Shown here one piece after another: positions 43,417 to 52,032 of a stretch of 59,154 nucleotides of DNA. Where the stretch lies: assembly GCF_051062515.1 (NCBI RefSeq), contig NZ_JAMXEK010000011.1; one strand, 5' to 3'. The notes below the pieces were generated by a model. The model was not told the origin of the DNA. It did no database searches and saw nothing but the letters and a program-made list of their open reading frames with translations. The first letter of the stretch is position 1; each line of letters begins with the position of its first letter. The DNA comes from Aliarcobacter sp017996075 (GTDB lineage Bacteria; Campylobacterota; Campylobacteria; Campylobacterales; Arcobacteraceae). The position numbers and the translations under genes are program-made.

Positions 43417-45657
43417 TTAATTTTCTAATTGAAAATATACTTGACCTAAACTTATAGATTCATCATTTGGACTATATTTCTCTCCTAAATAAACTTTTCT
43501 ATTTCTTTTATGAAACTCTTTTAATAAAATTTCCACCAAAATTCTATTTTGAAAAACTCCACCACTTAGAACTATAGGTAAATCTTTGTGTAAATTTGAT
43601 ATTTCAAAAACTATATTTGCAACTGTATTTATAAACTTTGAAGCAACTACTTTTTTATCATCCTCTTTTAAAATCTCTTTTATCATTTTTGAAATATCAA
43701 TAGTTTGATCAACAATATCATAAGAGAAAAAATCTTTTATATTTTCATCATATAAATTTTCTATATAAAGACCTGTTTGTCCTTCAAATTCTTGAATATG
43801 CAAAATATTAGCAAGTGAGCAAACTGCATCAAACAATCTTCCAAAAGAGCTAGAAAGAGGTGAATTTAAACTCCTTTGCCAAAGAGTATATAGAGTTTTT
43901 ATCTCAGATTTCTCAAATAAGTTTAAAAAATCTAAAGGTAAATCTAAAACTTCTTCTAGTGTAAAATTATCAAAAAGTAAAGATAAAGCTACTCTTTTAG
44001 GCTCTTTTATAGCTAACTCTCCACCTAAAAGTTTAAAATATTTTAGGTGATAAGCTCTTTTATACTCTTTTTTATTTGAAATAAATACTTCACCACCCCA
44101 AATATTTTTATCATCTCCATATCCTGTACCATCAAAAACAAATGCTAAAACATCTTCATTTATAGATTTTTCTGCTAAAACTGATAAAACATGGGCATAG
44201 TGATGTTGTACTTGAACTAACTCTAAATTTAGATTTTTATCTTTTAACTCAAAAGCAAATTTTGTACTCTCATATTTTGGATGTTTGTCGCAAACTATAA
44301 TTTCAGGTACAAAATCATAAAAATTAAGGAAATTTTCTACTGTTTTTTTATAGTTTTCTATAGAAGCGATAGAATCTAAATCTCCTAAATAAGGAGCTGT
44401 AATAATCTTATTATCAAAAGCTATACTAAAAGTTGATTTTTGATTTGCTCCTAAACTTAAGATTTTTTTACTAAATTTTCCATCAACTTTTAAACTACTT
44501 GGAGCATATCCTCTACTGTTTCTGAGTTTTATAATTTTTTCATTTACAACTTGCAGTATCGAATCATCACAGCTATTGAATATCTCTCTATTATAATCAA
44601 GTACAAAATCTACTAAATTACCAAGTTTTAAAAATATATCCTCTTTTGTTGTGATTATTGGTTCACCTTTTAAATTTGCACTAGTTGCGATGATTGGATT
44701 AGATAAGTTTTCAAATAAAAGATAGTGTAAAGCGCTATTTGGTAAGAAACAGCCAATTTTTTTTATATTTGGTGCAACTAGATTTGATAGATTTTGATTC
44801 TCTTTTTTCTGCAATAATACTATTGGTCTTTGTTGTGAAGTTAAAATATCTTGTTCCAAATTAGAATAAATAGCATAATTTCTTAAACTATCTACATCTT
44901 TAAACATTATAGCAAATGGTTTTGTGGCTCTTTTTTTAAGTTCTCTTAATCTAAATATAGTTTCATCATTTGAGGCATCACAAACTATATGAAACCCTCC
45001 CATACTTTTTATAGCTAAGATTTTTCCATCATTTATATATTTTGAAGCTAAATTTATCGCTTCTATTTTTGAAGCAATCAAAGTTTGTTTATTATCATAA
45101 AGAAAAGTTGTTGGTCCACACTCTTCGCATGATATTGCTTGTGCATGATATCTTCTATTTGTTGGATTTTCAAACTCATTTTGACACTTTTTACAAAGAG
45201 TAAAATCTTTTAAAGATGTATTTTTTCTATCATAAGGAACAGTTTTGATTATAGAGTATCTAGGTCCACAGTTTGTACAGTTTGTTAAAGGGTAGTTATA
45301 TCTAAAATTGTTTTTATCAAAAATATCATCTATACAATCTTTGCAAATAGCTATATCAGAGGGAATTGTAGTTGTTTTATTATCAAAACTACTACTATTT
45401 TCTATTTTAAATTCAAAAAATTGTTTATTTGAATCTTCTACTTTAATATCTTCAATAACTGCAAGAGGAGGAGGATTATTTTTTAAATCTTCTAAAAAAC
45501 TAGAAATATTAGTAGCCTCTCCAGATACTTCTATATTTAATCCAATATTATCATTATTTACATATCCAAAAAGATTGTATTTTATTGCTAGATTATATAC
45601 AAAAGGTCGAAATCCAACCCCTTGTACAGTTCCATAAACTCTTATTTTTTTACTTAT
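43417..45657 (-). CDS. hypF: Carbamoyltransferase HypF, full length with an ATA start
   Basis: Makes the carbamoyl-AMP intermediate used by HypE for the cyanide ligands. The frame is uninterrupted for 746 residues, the normal HypF size. Residues 1-90 are the acylphosphatase domain (RVYGTVQGVGFRPFVYNLA), 105-180 carry the CxxC-X18-CxxC-X24-CxxC-X18-CxxC double zinc finger, then a YrdC domain (KSMGGFHIVCDA) and a Kae1-like domain (VQHHYAHVLSVLAE, FDGTGYGDD, VLSGGVFQNR). Between the nearest upstream in-frame stop (45696-45694) and a TTG at 45081 there is no ATG, GTG or TTG. The ATA at 45657 overlaps the hydE stop, where an ATG is expected. A TTG start would lose 192 residues. Confidence 0.85.
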   Translation of the reverse strand: MSKKIRVYGTVQGVGFRPFVYNLAIKYNLFGYVNNDNIGLNIEVSGEATNISSFLEDLKNNPPPLAVIEDIKVEDSNKQFFEFKIENSSSFDNKTTTIPSDIAICKDCIDDIFDKNNFRYNYPLTNCTNCGPRYSIIKTVPYDRKNTSLKDFTLCKKCQNEFENPTNRRYHAQAISCEECGPTTFLYDNKQTLIASKIEAINLASKYINDGKILAIKSMGGFHIVCDASNDETIFRLRELKKRATKPFAIMFKDVDSLRNYAIYSNLEQDILTSQQRPIVLLQKKENQNLSNLVAPNIKKIGCFLPNSALHYLLFENLSNPIIATSANLKGEPIITTKEDIFLKLGNLVDFVLDYNREIFNSCDDSILQVVNEKIIKLRNSRGYAPSSLKVDGKFSKKILSLGANQKSTFSIAFDNKIITAPYLGDLDSIASIENYKKTVENFLNFYDFVPEIIVCDKHPKYESTKFAFELKDKNLNLELVQVQHHYAHVLSVLAEKSINEDVLAFVFDGTGYGDDKNIWGGEVFISNKKEYKRAYHLKYFKLLGGELAIKEPKRVALSLLFDNFTLEEVLDLPLDFLNLFEKSEIKTLYTLWQRSLNSPLSSSFGRLFDAVCSLANILHIQEFEGQTGLYIENLYDENIKDFFSYDIVDQTIDISKMIKEILKEDDKKVVASKFINTVANIVFEISNLHKDLPIVLSGGVFQNRILVEILLKEFHKRNRKVYLGEKYSPNDESISLGQVYFQLEN

Positions 45658-47156
45658 ATGTAATCCATTGCATACTCTATTGGTAAAATTAGATTATATT
45701 TTTTACTAAGTTCTTTGTAAACTTTATGAAAAACTTGCCTATTTGAAAATATATCTCCACATAAAACAATATCTTTTGCGTTTGTTTTTCTTGCTATTTC
45801 TCTTAAATAATCTATTATAAATTCAGCCAAAAACTCATAAAAAGAGAAACTAAGAGTTTCATTTTCAACATCTGCCATTTTATATGACATTATAGATTGA
45901 ATAGTTTTTCTATAATCTAAATAGTTTTTGTTATCAATTTTAATTAATTTCATATCAATTTGTAAAGCATCAACATATCCACTATTTAATGCTAACTCTT
46001 CAAAATCTTTAATTGATTCTATATTTAAAAGTTTGGCAATAGCTTCTATAATAGTTGAAAATCCGCTGTTGTTTGAAAGTTTTATATCTTTTGTATAAGG
46101 ATATTTTTTTGAAAAATTATCAACCAATCTTTTACAGTTTTCATCAAGAGATGAGATATCTTCTAAAATTTGATTCATATTAGATTTTATATCAGGAATA
46201 TATATTACTCTTTTTTCTTCTTCATTTAAAACTTTTATATCCACAAAACTATTTTTAGAATAGAGTGAAAAATAGACTCCAATAGAGGTTTTATCTAAAA
46301 GGTTATGCTCGTATAAAACTGCATTATAAACATTTGAAAAAGAGTTAAGATATTCACTACTTGAATTAAATATCAAATCTTTTTTATATTCATATTTTGG
46401 ATACAAAGTTTTATCATCACTAATAATAAAATTTAGATTTTCAAAACTACAAGCTTTTAGCTCATTTTTTTTAGTCACATATAAAATATAATCAATATTT
46501 TGTTCTTTTAGTGCTTTTGATAGCTCAACCTCTTTTGAAGAGTTTACAAGCCTTGTAAAAATATATCCACTACTTGAAATATTTTCATCTATATTTTTTA
46601 GTTTCAATTTAACCAAGGGTCTTTCTATTGAGCATAAAAGATTTATTTCAGGCTCTTCAATTATAAAAAGATCTGTTAAAATCTGACTATTTGTCACTAA
46701 CAACCTAATTTCATAATTATCTTTTTCAAAGTTTTCTTTTAAATTTTTATTTGGTAAAAAGAGTTCTAAATCTTGAAACTTAACAACAAAAGATCTGTTT
46801 AAATTAACAATTTGACTTAAAAAATCAAAATTAGAATTTTCTAAAATATCTTTAACTTTTCTATTTGTCAAAATCTCAAAATTCTCTTTTATGTTTTTAT
46901 CTTCTAGCTCTTTAATCTCTTCATTAAACTCATCTATTAAATATGATTTTTTCAAAAACATAGAGTAAGGAAGATTTGTTTCTAAATTTAAAAAAAACTT
47001 TTCAATATTTTCAAGCTCATCATCAATAAATATTAAAATAAATCCAAAATATTGTTTTGTATTTGCATCTATATTTGAGTTTTTTATCAACTCATCTATT
47101 AATCTTTTAAAATAAAAAGAAGTTGAGTTGTACTCTATTTTATAGATTAACTTCAT
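45654..47156 (-). CDS. hydE: HydE, hydrogenase accessory protein with HypF-like C-terminus
   Basis: A 500-residue soluble protein at the position of hydE in the hydABCDE operons of Wolinella and Helicobacter. Most of it is unrecognised, but the C-terminus (IVLCGDIFSNRQVFHKVYKE, with SFYEFLAEFIIDYLREIA before it) resembles the Kae1-like end of HypF, with GD in place of GG. It may have evolved from a HypF relative. HydE is needed for hydrogenase activity in some relatives but its reaction is unknown. Start at 47156 is chosen because AGAGGA lies 8 bases upstream; an ATG six codons earlier has none. Confidence 0.78.
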   Translation of the reverse strand: MKLIYKIEYNSTSFYFKRLIDELIKNSNIDANTKQYFGFILIFIDDELENIEKFFLNLETNLPYSMFLKKSYLIDEFNEEIKELEDKNIKENFEILTNRKVKDILENSNFDFLSQIVNLNRSFVVKFQDLELFLPNKNLKENFEKDNYEIRLLVTNSQILTDLFIIEEPEINLLCSIERPLVKLKLKNIDENISSSGYIFTRLVNSSKEVELSKALKEQNIDYILYVTKKNELKACSFENLNFIISDDKTLYPKYEYKKDLIFNSSSEYLNSFSNVYNAVLYEHNLLDKTSIGVYFSLYSKNSFVDIKVLNEEEKRVIYIPDIKSNMNQILEDISSLDENCKRLVDNFSKKYPYTKDIKLSNNSGFSTIIEAIAKLLNIESIKDFEELALNSGYVDALQIDMKLIKIDNKNYLDYRKTIQSIMSYKMADVENETLSFSFYEFLAEFIIDYLREIARKTNAKDIVLCGDIFSNRQVFHKVYKELSKKYNLILPIEYAMDYI

Positions 47157-47727
47157 GAGTAAAATCCTCTTCATTTGGGATTCTATTTAAGTGAGAGCCA
47201 TTGTAGCTTCCAATTAAACTTTTTACAATATCAGGAACAGCAATATCAGATTTTTTTGTAAGTTTAAAACCTAATCTCTCTATCTCTTTTATAGAAGTTT
47301 CTATAAAAAATGGAAATTTTTCTTCCATAAGTTTTGTAAGACCTATTTCAACACTTTGTATATCTTCTGGGACTATTCCAATTATTGTAACATTTGCATG
47401 AGAATCTAAAACTGAAACAATTTCAAGCATCTCAACAATCTCTACTTCATGAGCTGTTTTTCTATATTTTCCAAGTCCTAATAAAACATCACTAGGAAGC
47501 CTAAATATACTTCCAGCTTCATCATCAATAGACACAGTATCTAAAATAATGACATTTTTATACTCTTGAAAATATGCCATTAGTTTAAATCCTAATGTTC
47601 CACCATCAATAATCTCTAAATCTTCATCAAACTCATAATTTTGTTTTATATATTCACTAGCATAAATCCCTATACCCTCATCTTTAAAGAGCATATTTCC
47701 AACACCTATAATAATTGTATTTTTCAT
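47140..47727 (-). CDS. hydD: Hydrogenase maturation endopeptidase HydD
   Basis: A 195-residue nickel-dependent protease (HyaD/HybD family) that cuts the HydB C-terminal extension after nickel insertion. GVGNMLFKDEGIGIYASEYI near residue 8 holds the Glu/Asp nickel ligand, DGGTLGFKLMAYFQ near 42 and ILDTVSIDDEAGSIF near 61 the conserved Asp residues, and SxHExx-like KTAHEVEIVEML near 90 the His ligand. Overlaps hydE by 17 bases. A strong hairpin separates it from hydC. Confidence 0.92.
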   Translation of the reverse strand: MKNTIIIGVGNMLFKDEGIGIYASEYIKQNYEFDEDLEIIDGGTLGFKLMAYFQEYKNVIILDTVSIDDEAGSIFRLPSDVLLGLGKYRKTAHEVEIVEMLEIVSVLDSHANVTIIGIVPEDIQSVEIGLTKLMEEKFPFFIETSIKEIERLGFKLTKKSDIAVPDIVKSLIGSYNGSHLNRIPNEEDFTHEVNL

Positions 47728-47741
47728 ATAAATATTTAAAA

Positions 47742-47768
47742 GGTTTAAAAGGCAAAGCCTTTTAAACC
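47742..47768. promoter_or_regulatory. 12-bp perfect hairpin between hydC and hydD
   Basis: GGTTTAAAAGGC-AAA-GCCTTTTAAACC is a perfect 12-bp stem with a 3-base loop, beginning one base after the hydC stop on the minus strand and followed there by TTTTAAATATTT. It may terminate part of the hydABC transcripts or protect their 3' end, lowering hydDE expression relative to the structural genes. Confidence 0.65.
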
Positions 47769-47769
47769 C

Positions 47770-48471
47770 CTATTTCTCCTCTTCTTTTACAAACTTACTT
47801 CCACCAATTACAATAGCAATATCACCCTCTTTCCAGAAGATTGTTCTCCAAACTTGATAATAAATATGAAACATTACCCAAGCAAGTATAAAATACATAG
47901 CATAATGATGAGCAATTCTAACTCCCATATTTCCACCAAAAACATATAAAGTCCAATCAGTAACTAAATGAAGCATTGCTGGCCACCAAGCACCTATTGA
48001 GCTATGTCCTGATGCAAGACCATGAACATAAAGCTGAAGTCCAGTAAATAGCATAAATACTAAAAGTAGATGAAATATTGTAAAAAATACAATATTAAAA
48101 CTATCACTATGGCTTGAATCAAACTTTTTTCTTCTATTAAGTGTTATTAAATTTAACAATACTTCAAAAAATTCAACAATATTTTGCTTATTAGGAATTA
48201 GTTTTTTATAAGGCTTCTCAAATCTTGAAAAGAAATATAAATATCCAACTAAAATAGCTGTTACATCAAATATAATAGCAACTATAAAGTGAGCCCATCT
48301 ATTCCATGCCATAACATATTTATCAACAGCAGGATCTGCTATAAATGTTTGATAATATGGATGACCAATATATAAGCCTGTGATTACAGCTGTTATCATA
48401 CTAAAAAATGTAACCCAGTGAACTATTCTCATAGTTCCTGTCATTCTTTTTATTTCTATATTTTTTGACAT
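47770..48471 (-). CDS. hydC: Hydrogenase cytochrome b subunit
   Basis: A 233-residue di-heme membrane protein that anchors the hydrogenase and passes electrons to the quinone pool. Four hydrophobic segments (about residues 15-36, 57-80, 125-148 and 185-208) and haem-ligand His residues in RIVHWVTFFSM near 12, RWAHFIVAIIF near 58, and IAHHYAMYFILAWVMFHIYYQ near 187, all standard for the HupC/HyaC/HydC family. It lies 10 bases after hydB. Confidence 0.94.
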   Translation of the reverse strand: MSKNIEIKRMTGTMRIVHWVTFFSMITAVITGLYIGHPYYQTFIADPAVDKYVMAWNRWAHFIVAIIFDVTAILVGYLYFFSRFEKPYKKLIPNKQNIVEFFEVLLNLITLNRRKKFDSSHSDSFNIVFFTIFHLLLVFMLFTGLQLYVHGLASGHSSIGAWWPAMLHLVTDWTLYVFGGNMGVRIAHHYAMYFILAWVMFHIYYQVWRTIFWKEGDIAIVIGGSKFVKEEEK

Positions 48472-48481
48472 AGTATTCTCC

Positions 48482-50206
48482 TTAAATTGGATTTACTTTA
48501 TAAACACCAAGCTCTTTACCATTTGTATCAATTAGGTGAACCGCACAAGCAATACAAGGATCAAAACTATGAATAGTTCTTAATATCTCTAAAGGTTGCT
48601 CAACATTTGCAACTTTTGTACCAATTAAAGCAGCTTCATAAGCTCCCATTCTTCCTTTATAATCTCTAGGAGCTGCATTCCAAGTTGAAGGAACAACAGT
48701 TTGATAATTTACAACTTTACCATCTTTAATTTTTACCCAGTGTCCTAATGCTCCTCTTGGTGCCTCTTCAAGACCAATTCCTTTTGCATCTTTTGCAACT
48801 TTATTAAAATCAAACTCTGTCCATGTTGATAAATCACCATTTGCAGCATTTAAAGCTAACTCATCCACCCAATCCATCATAACATCAGCCATAAGTTCAC
48901 TTTCAATTGCCCTTGCAGCTGTTCTTCCAACAGTTGAGAATAAAACTGTTGCAGGAAGATTTGCATTAGTTAAAAAATTTGTAACATATTTTTTAATTAA
49001 CTCATCATTACTAGCAAATCCAACAACCATTCTAGCAAGTGGTCCTACTTCCATTCTTTCATCATTATAAAGTGGAGATTTAATCCAAGAGTATTTATTT
49101 TTAGTATCTAAATAAGCAATATTATTCTCTTTTTTACCAAAACCTGTATAGTTTGGCTCTGTAACTCCATCAAATGGATGAAGATTTGTATTTCCTTTAT
49201 ACCAAGCATGAGTAACATCTTCAGTAATTTTTGCTTCATCTACTTCATAAACTTTACTTAAATCTTTGTTTTTTACAATTCCAGCAGGGAATAATTTTTT
49301 AGATTTATAAAATGGTAAATCATCTAAATTAAATCCACCATAACTCATATAGTTTCCTAATCCACCACCTGTTCCATTTAATGCCTCTTCACCATACATT
49401 GTTCCAGCCATATAAACATCTGGTAAATAAGCCTCTTTAATAAACTTTCTTCCTCTTTTAAGAAGTTGTTTAAATTCAGCAATTCTTGCAGGATTTTTTA
49501 TATCTTGAACACAAGTAACTCCACCAACAACAAAAGATTGAGGATGAGGATTTTTTCCACCAAAAATAGCCATCATTTTTGCTAAATCTCTTTGTAATTC
49601 AAGAGCATCAAGATAGTGAGAAAGACCAATTAAATTTTGCTCAGGCGTTAATTTAAAACCTTCACTACCCCAATAAGCATTTCCAAAAATACCAAGTCTT
49701 CCTTGTTTTATATATTTTTGAACTCTCTCTTTTACTTGAATATATACATCCTCAGAAGCATTCCAAGCTCTTTGTCCTGAAAGTCCTGCCCATTTTTGAG
49801 CTTCAGCAACAGTAGCTTTTGGGTCTGCTTCAAGTGCTTTTGTAATATCAACCCAATCAAGTGCATGTAGATGATAAAAGTGAACAACGTGGTCATGAAG
49901 ATATAAAGCACCTTGAATAAGATTTCGTACCAATCTCGCATTTTTAGGAATAGTTACACTAAAAGCATTTTCAACAGCTTCAATACTTCTTTGATAGTGA
50001 GTTCCTGTACAAACTCCACAAATTCTCATTGCAAGAAGTCCACAATCTCTAGGATCTCTTCCTTTTAAAATCTCTTCAATTCCTCTAAACATTGTAGAAG
50101 ATGAGTAAGCATCTGTAATAACATTGTTCTCATCTATAATTGCTTCAATTCTAAGATGTCCTTCAATCCTTGTAATTGGATCTACTACTAAATGTTTTTT
50201 TGTCAT
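48482..50206 (-). CDS. hydB: Ni-Fe hydrogenase large subunit
   Basis: A 574-residue catalytic subunit oxidising H2 in the periplasm. RICGVCTGTHYQRS near residue 61 gives the N-terminal Cys pair of the Ni-Fe site and SFDPCIACAVH near 548 the C-terminal pair. The 17 residues after the final His (LIDTNGKELGVYKVNPI) are the extension cut by HydD. VDPITRIEGHLRIE near the start is typical of membrane-bound uptake enzymes. It has no signal sequence and would travel with HydA by the Tat route. Overlaps hydA by one base. Confidence 0.97.
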   Translation of the reverse strand: MTKKHLVVDPITRIEGHLRIEAIIDENNVITDAYSSSTMFRGIEEILKGRDPRDCGLLAMRICGVCTGTHYQRSIEAVENAFSVTIPKNARLVRNLIQGALYLHDHVVHFYHLHALDWVDITKALEADPKATVAEAQKWAGLSGQRAWNASEDVYIQVKERVQKYIKQGRLGIFGNAYWGSEGFKLTPEQNLIGLSHYLDALELQRDLAKMMAIFGGKNPHPQSFVVGGVTCVQDIKNPARIAEFKQLLKRGRKFIKEAYLPDVYMAGTMYGEEALNGTGGGLGNYMSYGGFNLDDLPFYKSKKLFPAGIVKNKDLSKVYEVDEAKITEDVTHAWYKGNTNLHPFDGVTEPNYTGFGKKENNIAYLDTKNKYSWIKSPLYNDERMEVGPLARMVVGFASNDELIKKYVTNFLTNANLPATVLFSTVGRTAARAIESELMADVMMDWVDELALNAANGDLSTWTEFDFNKVAKDAKGIGLEEAPRGALGHWVKIKDGKVVNYQTVVPSTWNAAPRDYKGRMGAYEAALIGTKVANVEQPLEILRTIHSFDPCIACAVHLIDTNGKELGVYKVNPI

Positions 50207-51441
50207 TATCTCTCCTCATTTTCATTTGATTTTTTACCAGCAACTACACTTGCAATTGCATGAACTCCAATACCAACAGCAGTTGCTGTTAAAAGTCCTA
50301 GACCAAATTCATCAACAGTTTTTTCAACTCCACCTGTTGGTGCTTTAATTCTTGCTGTTGCCATTGGTCTTTCATAAGCATATTTGTCCCAAAAATCTGG
50401 TTCACTACATCCAATACATCCTCGCCCAACACCAACTGGCCAGTTTGCACCATCGTTATATCTAATGATTGAACAGTTATTAAATGTCATTGGTCCTTTA
50501 CAACCAACTTTGTATAAACACCAGTTATTTTTAGCTCCTTCATCTCCCCACTCTTCTACGAACTCTCCTGCATCAAAGTGAGCTCTTCTTTCACAGTTAT
50601 CATGAATCCTATATCCAAATGCAAATTTTGGTCTTAAAAGTGAATCAAGTTCAGGAACTTGACCAGTTAAAACATAATGAAGTACAACACCAACCATATT
50701 TGCTGGGTTTGCCGGACAAGCTGGAATATTAACAATTGGTTTTCCTTTTACTAAATCCATAACTCCAACAGCACCAGTTGGATTTGGAGAAGCAGCTGGA
50801 ACTCCACCAAAAGTAGCACATGTTCCAACAGCTACAATAGCTGCTGCATCTTTTGACAATCTTGCTAAATGTTCTTGAAAAGTTTCACCAGATGGTCCAA
50901 TTGTCCCATAATTTCCATTCATAGCAGTTGGAATTGAACCTTCAACAAAAAGTAAATACTTTCCTTTGAAATGTTCAACAGCATCATCTAACTGATGCTC
51001 AGCATCATTTCCTGCACATGCCATTAAAGCATGGTGAAACTCTAAACTTAAAACATCAAAGAGTAAATCATCAACAGTTGGAGCAGAACTTCTTAAAAGA
51101 GCTTCTGTATTTCCAGCACAATCTTGTAACTCTATCCAAATTACTGGAACTCTATTCATAAGTTCAGTAGCCTCTGCAACTAAAGGAGCAAACATAGGTG
51201 GAAGCATAAGTGTTGCAGTTGTTGCACTAACCCACTTCATAAAATCTCTTCTGTTTACTCCTTCAGTTTCAATAACCTCCATCATATCTATATCTCTAAG
51301 AGGTTTTTGTTCTCTTAAAGATTTTAATCTAGCTTTTGATTTTTCAAATAATGAGTTATAAAACTCTTCTCCCTTATTTGTATCAACTCTAGTTGATTTT
51401 TGAGTAAAAACTTCTCTTACTCGCTCAATGTTATCATTCAT
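50206..51441 (-). CDS. hydA: Ni-Fe hydrogenase small subunit with Tat signal
   Basis: A 411-residue iron-sulfur subunit. The twin-arginine motif NRRDFMKW is at residues 63-70, after a 60-residue charged N-terminal extension, followed by the hydrophobic stretch ATTATLMLPP. Mature part: ELQDCAGNTEALLRS and VGTCATFGGVPAA hold proximal-cluster cysteines; HDNCERR, CLYKVGCKGP and GRGCIGCSEPDFWD the distal and medial ones. A C-terminal helix (LGLLTATAVGIGVHAIASVV) anchors it to the membrane near HydC. AGGAGG precedes the ATG, the strongest ribosome-binding site in the island. Confidence 0.96.
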   Translation of the reverse strand: MNDNIERVREVFTQKSTRVDTNKGEEFYNSLFEKSKARLKSLREQKPLRDIDMMEVIETEGVNRRDFMKWVSATTATLMLPPMFAPLVAEATELMNRVPVIWIELQDCAGNTEALLRSSAPTVDDLLFDVLSLEFHHALMACAGNDAEHQLDDAVEHFKGKYLLFVEGSIPTAMNGNYGTIGPSGETFQEHLARLSKDAAAIVAVGTCATFGGVPAASPNPTGAVGVMDLVKGKPIVNIPACPANPANMVGVVLHYVLTGQVPELDSLLRPKFAFGYRIHDNCERRAHFDAGEFVEEWGDEGAKNNWCLYKVGCKGPMTFNNCSIIRYNDGANWPVGVGRGCIGCSEPDFWDKYAYERPMATARIKAPTGGVEKTVDEFGLGLLTATAVGIGVHAIASVVAGKKSNENEER

Positions 51442-51803
51442 ATTGACTCCTCCTAGTTAAAAGTAAATATTAATAACAAAATATTGTAATCAAACTTATA
51501 TTTGGATAAATAGTTATAAAGTAAAAGCCTAATTTCTAGTTGCTTTTTTAAAAAATGTAAAAAAATATTTACCATTTTAAGGCACTCTTCTAGTTTAATT
51601 TGTTCCAAAAACACATAAGTGAATGGCTATTTCAGTTTTATTTAAATTTGTTACTTTTTTACACTATTTTTAGATTATTTTTCTTTATATTATTTCGCTT
51701 ATAAAAATATAATAAGACAAAAAATATTACAAATTGCAATTATTTTAGATATTTTCAAATTTTATTGATATTATTTGAAATATTTAAAATTTGGAGAATA
51801 TAA
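51442..51803. other. Intergenic region between hydA and the small ORF
   Basis: About 360 bases of AT-rich DNA. It must hold the hydA promoter; TACAAT on the minus strand (51483-51488) is a weak -10 candidate. TATAAT on the plus strand (51708-51713) could start a transcript towards the 21-codon ORF. No further ORF, tRNA or repeat was seen. Confidence 0.4.
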
Positions 51804-51869
51804 ATGAGTGAATCAGTTTTAATAATAGGAAGTTTATTTGCTTTTATCAGTTTCTTTACTTCTGTGTAA
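51804..51869 (+). CDS. Possible 21-residue membrane peptide
   Basis: The ORF reads MSESVLIIGSLFAFISFFTS plus Val, almost wholly a single hydrophobic helix. GGAG lies 9 bases before the ATG, and a clear terminator follows 13 bases after the stop, so this stretch has the parts of an independent mini-gene. A candidate TATAAT is about 90 bases upstream. No homologue is recognised. It could be a small membrane regulator, a type I toxin-like peptide, or part of a non-coding RNA. Confidence 0.5.
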   Translation: MSESVLIIGSLFAFISFFTSV

Positions 51870-51882
51870 AGATTAAAATAAC

Positions 51883-51912
51883 AAGCCCAAAAATGGGCTT
51901 ATTTCGTTTGTT
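51883..51912 (+). terminator. Rho-independent terminator
   Basis: AAGCCCA-AAAA-TGGGCTT forms a perfect 7-bp GC-containing stem (51883-51900) followed by ATTTCGTTTGTTTCTT. It is the most convincing terminator in the window. It ends the small-ORF transcript and insulates the ars operon. Confidence 0.8.
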
Positions 51913-51961
51913 TCTTAACTTTTACAGTAAATCTAAAATATAAATTAGTTTTTAAACAAAT

Positions 51962-51981
51962 ATATCAATATATCTTGATAT
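51962..51981. promoter_or_regulatory. ArsR operator 1
   Basis: ATATCAA-TATATC-TTGATAT is a 20-bp inverted repeat with 7-bp perfect arms. The same arms with the same 6-base spacing recur at 52359-52378 upstream of arsB. Its right arm supplies the -35 (TTGATA) of the arsR promoter, so a bound ArsR would block RNA polymerase. Confidence 0.8.
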
Positions 51982-52003
51982 ATAAAGATTTTTTTGATAC
52001 TAT
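51975..52003 (+). promoter_or_regulatory. arsR promoter
   Basis: TTGATA (51975-51980), a 17-base spacer and TACTAT (51998-52003) with a TG one base upstream form a near-consensus sigma-70 promoter. It overlaps operator 1 and lies 30 bases before the arsR ATG. Confidence 0.65.
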
Positions 52004-52032
52004 TTCTTCAATCAAAAAATATTGAGGTAAAA

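Noticed and set aside
45308..45637. A 109-codon plus-strand frame opposite hypF.
   Set aside because: It is a shadow of the hypF N-terminal domain, with no ribosome-binding site and a low-complexity product.
43417..45660. HypF as a truncated or frameshifted pseudogene, because the first canonical start codon is at 45,081.
   Set aside because: Reading the minus strand codon by codon shows a continuous frame with all acylphosphatase and zinc-finger residues; only the start codon is unusual.
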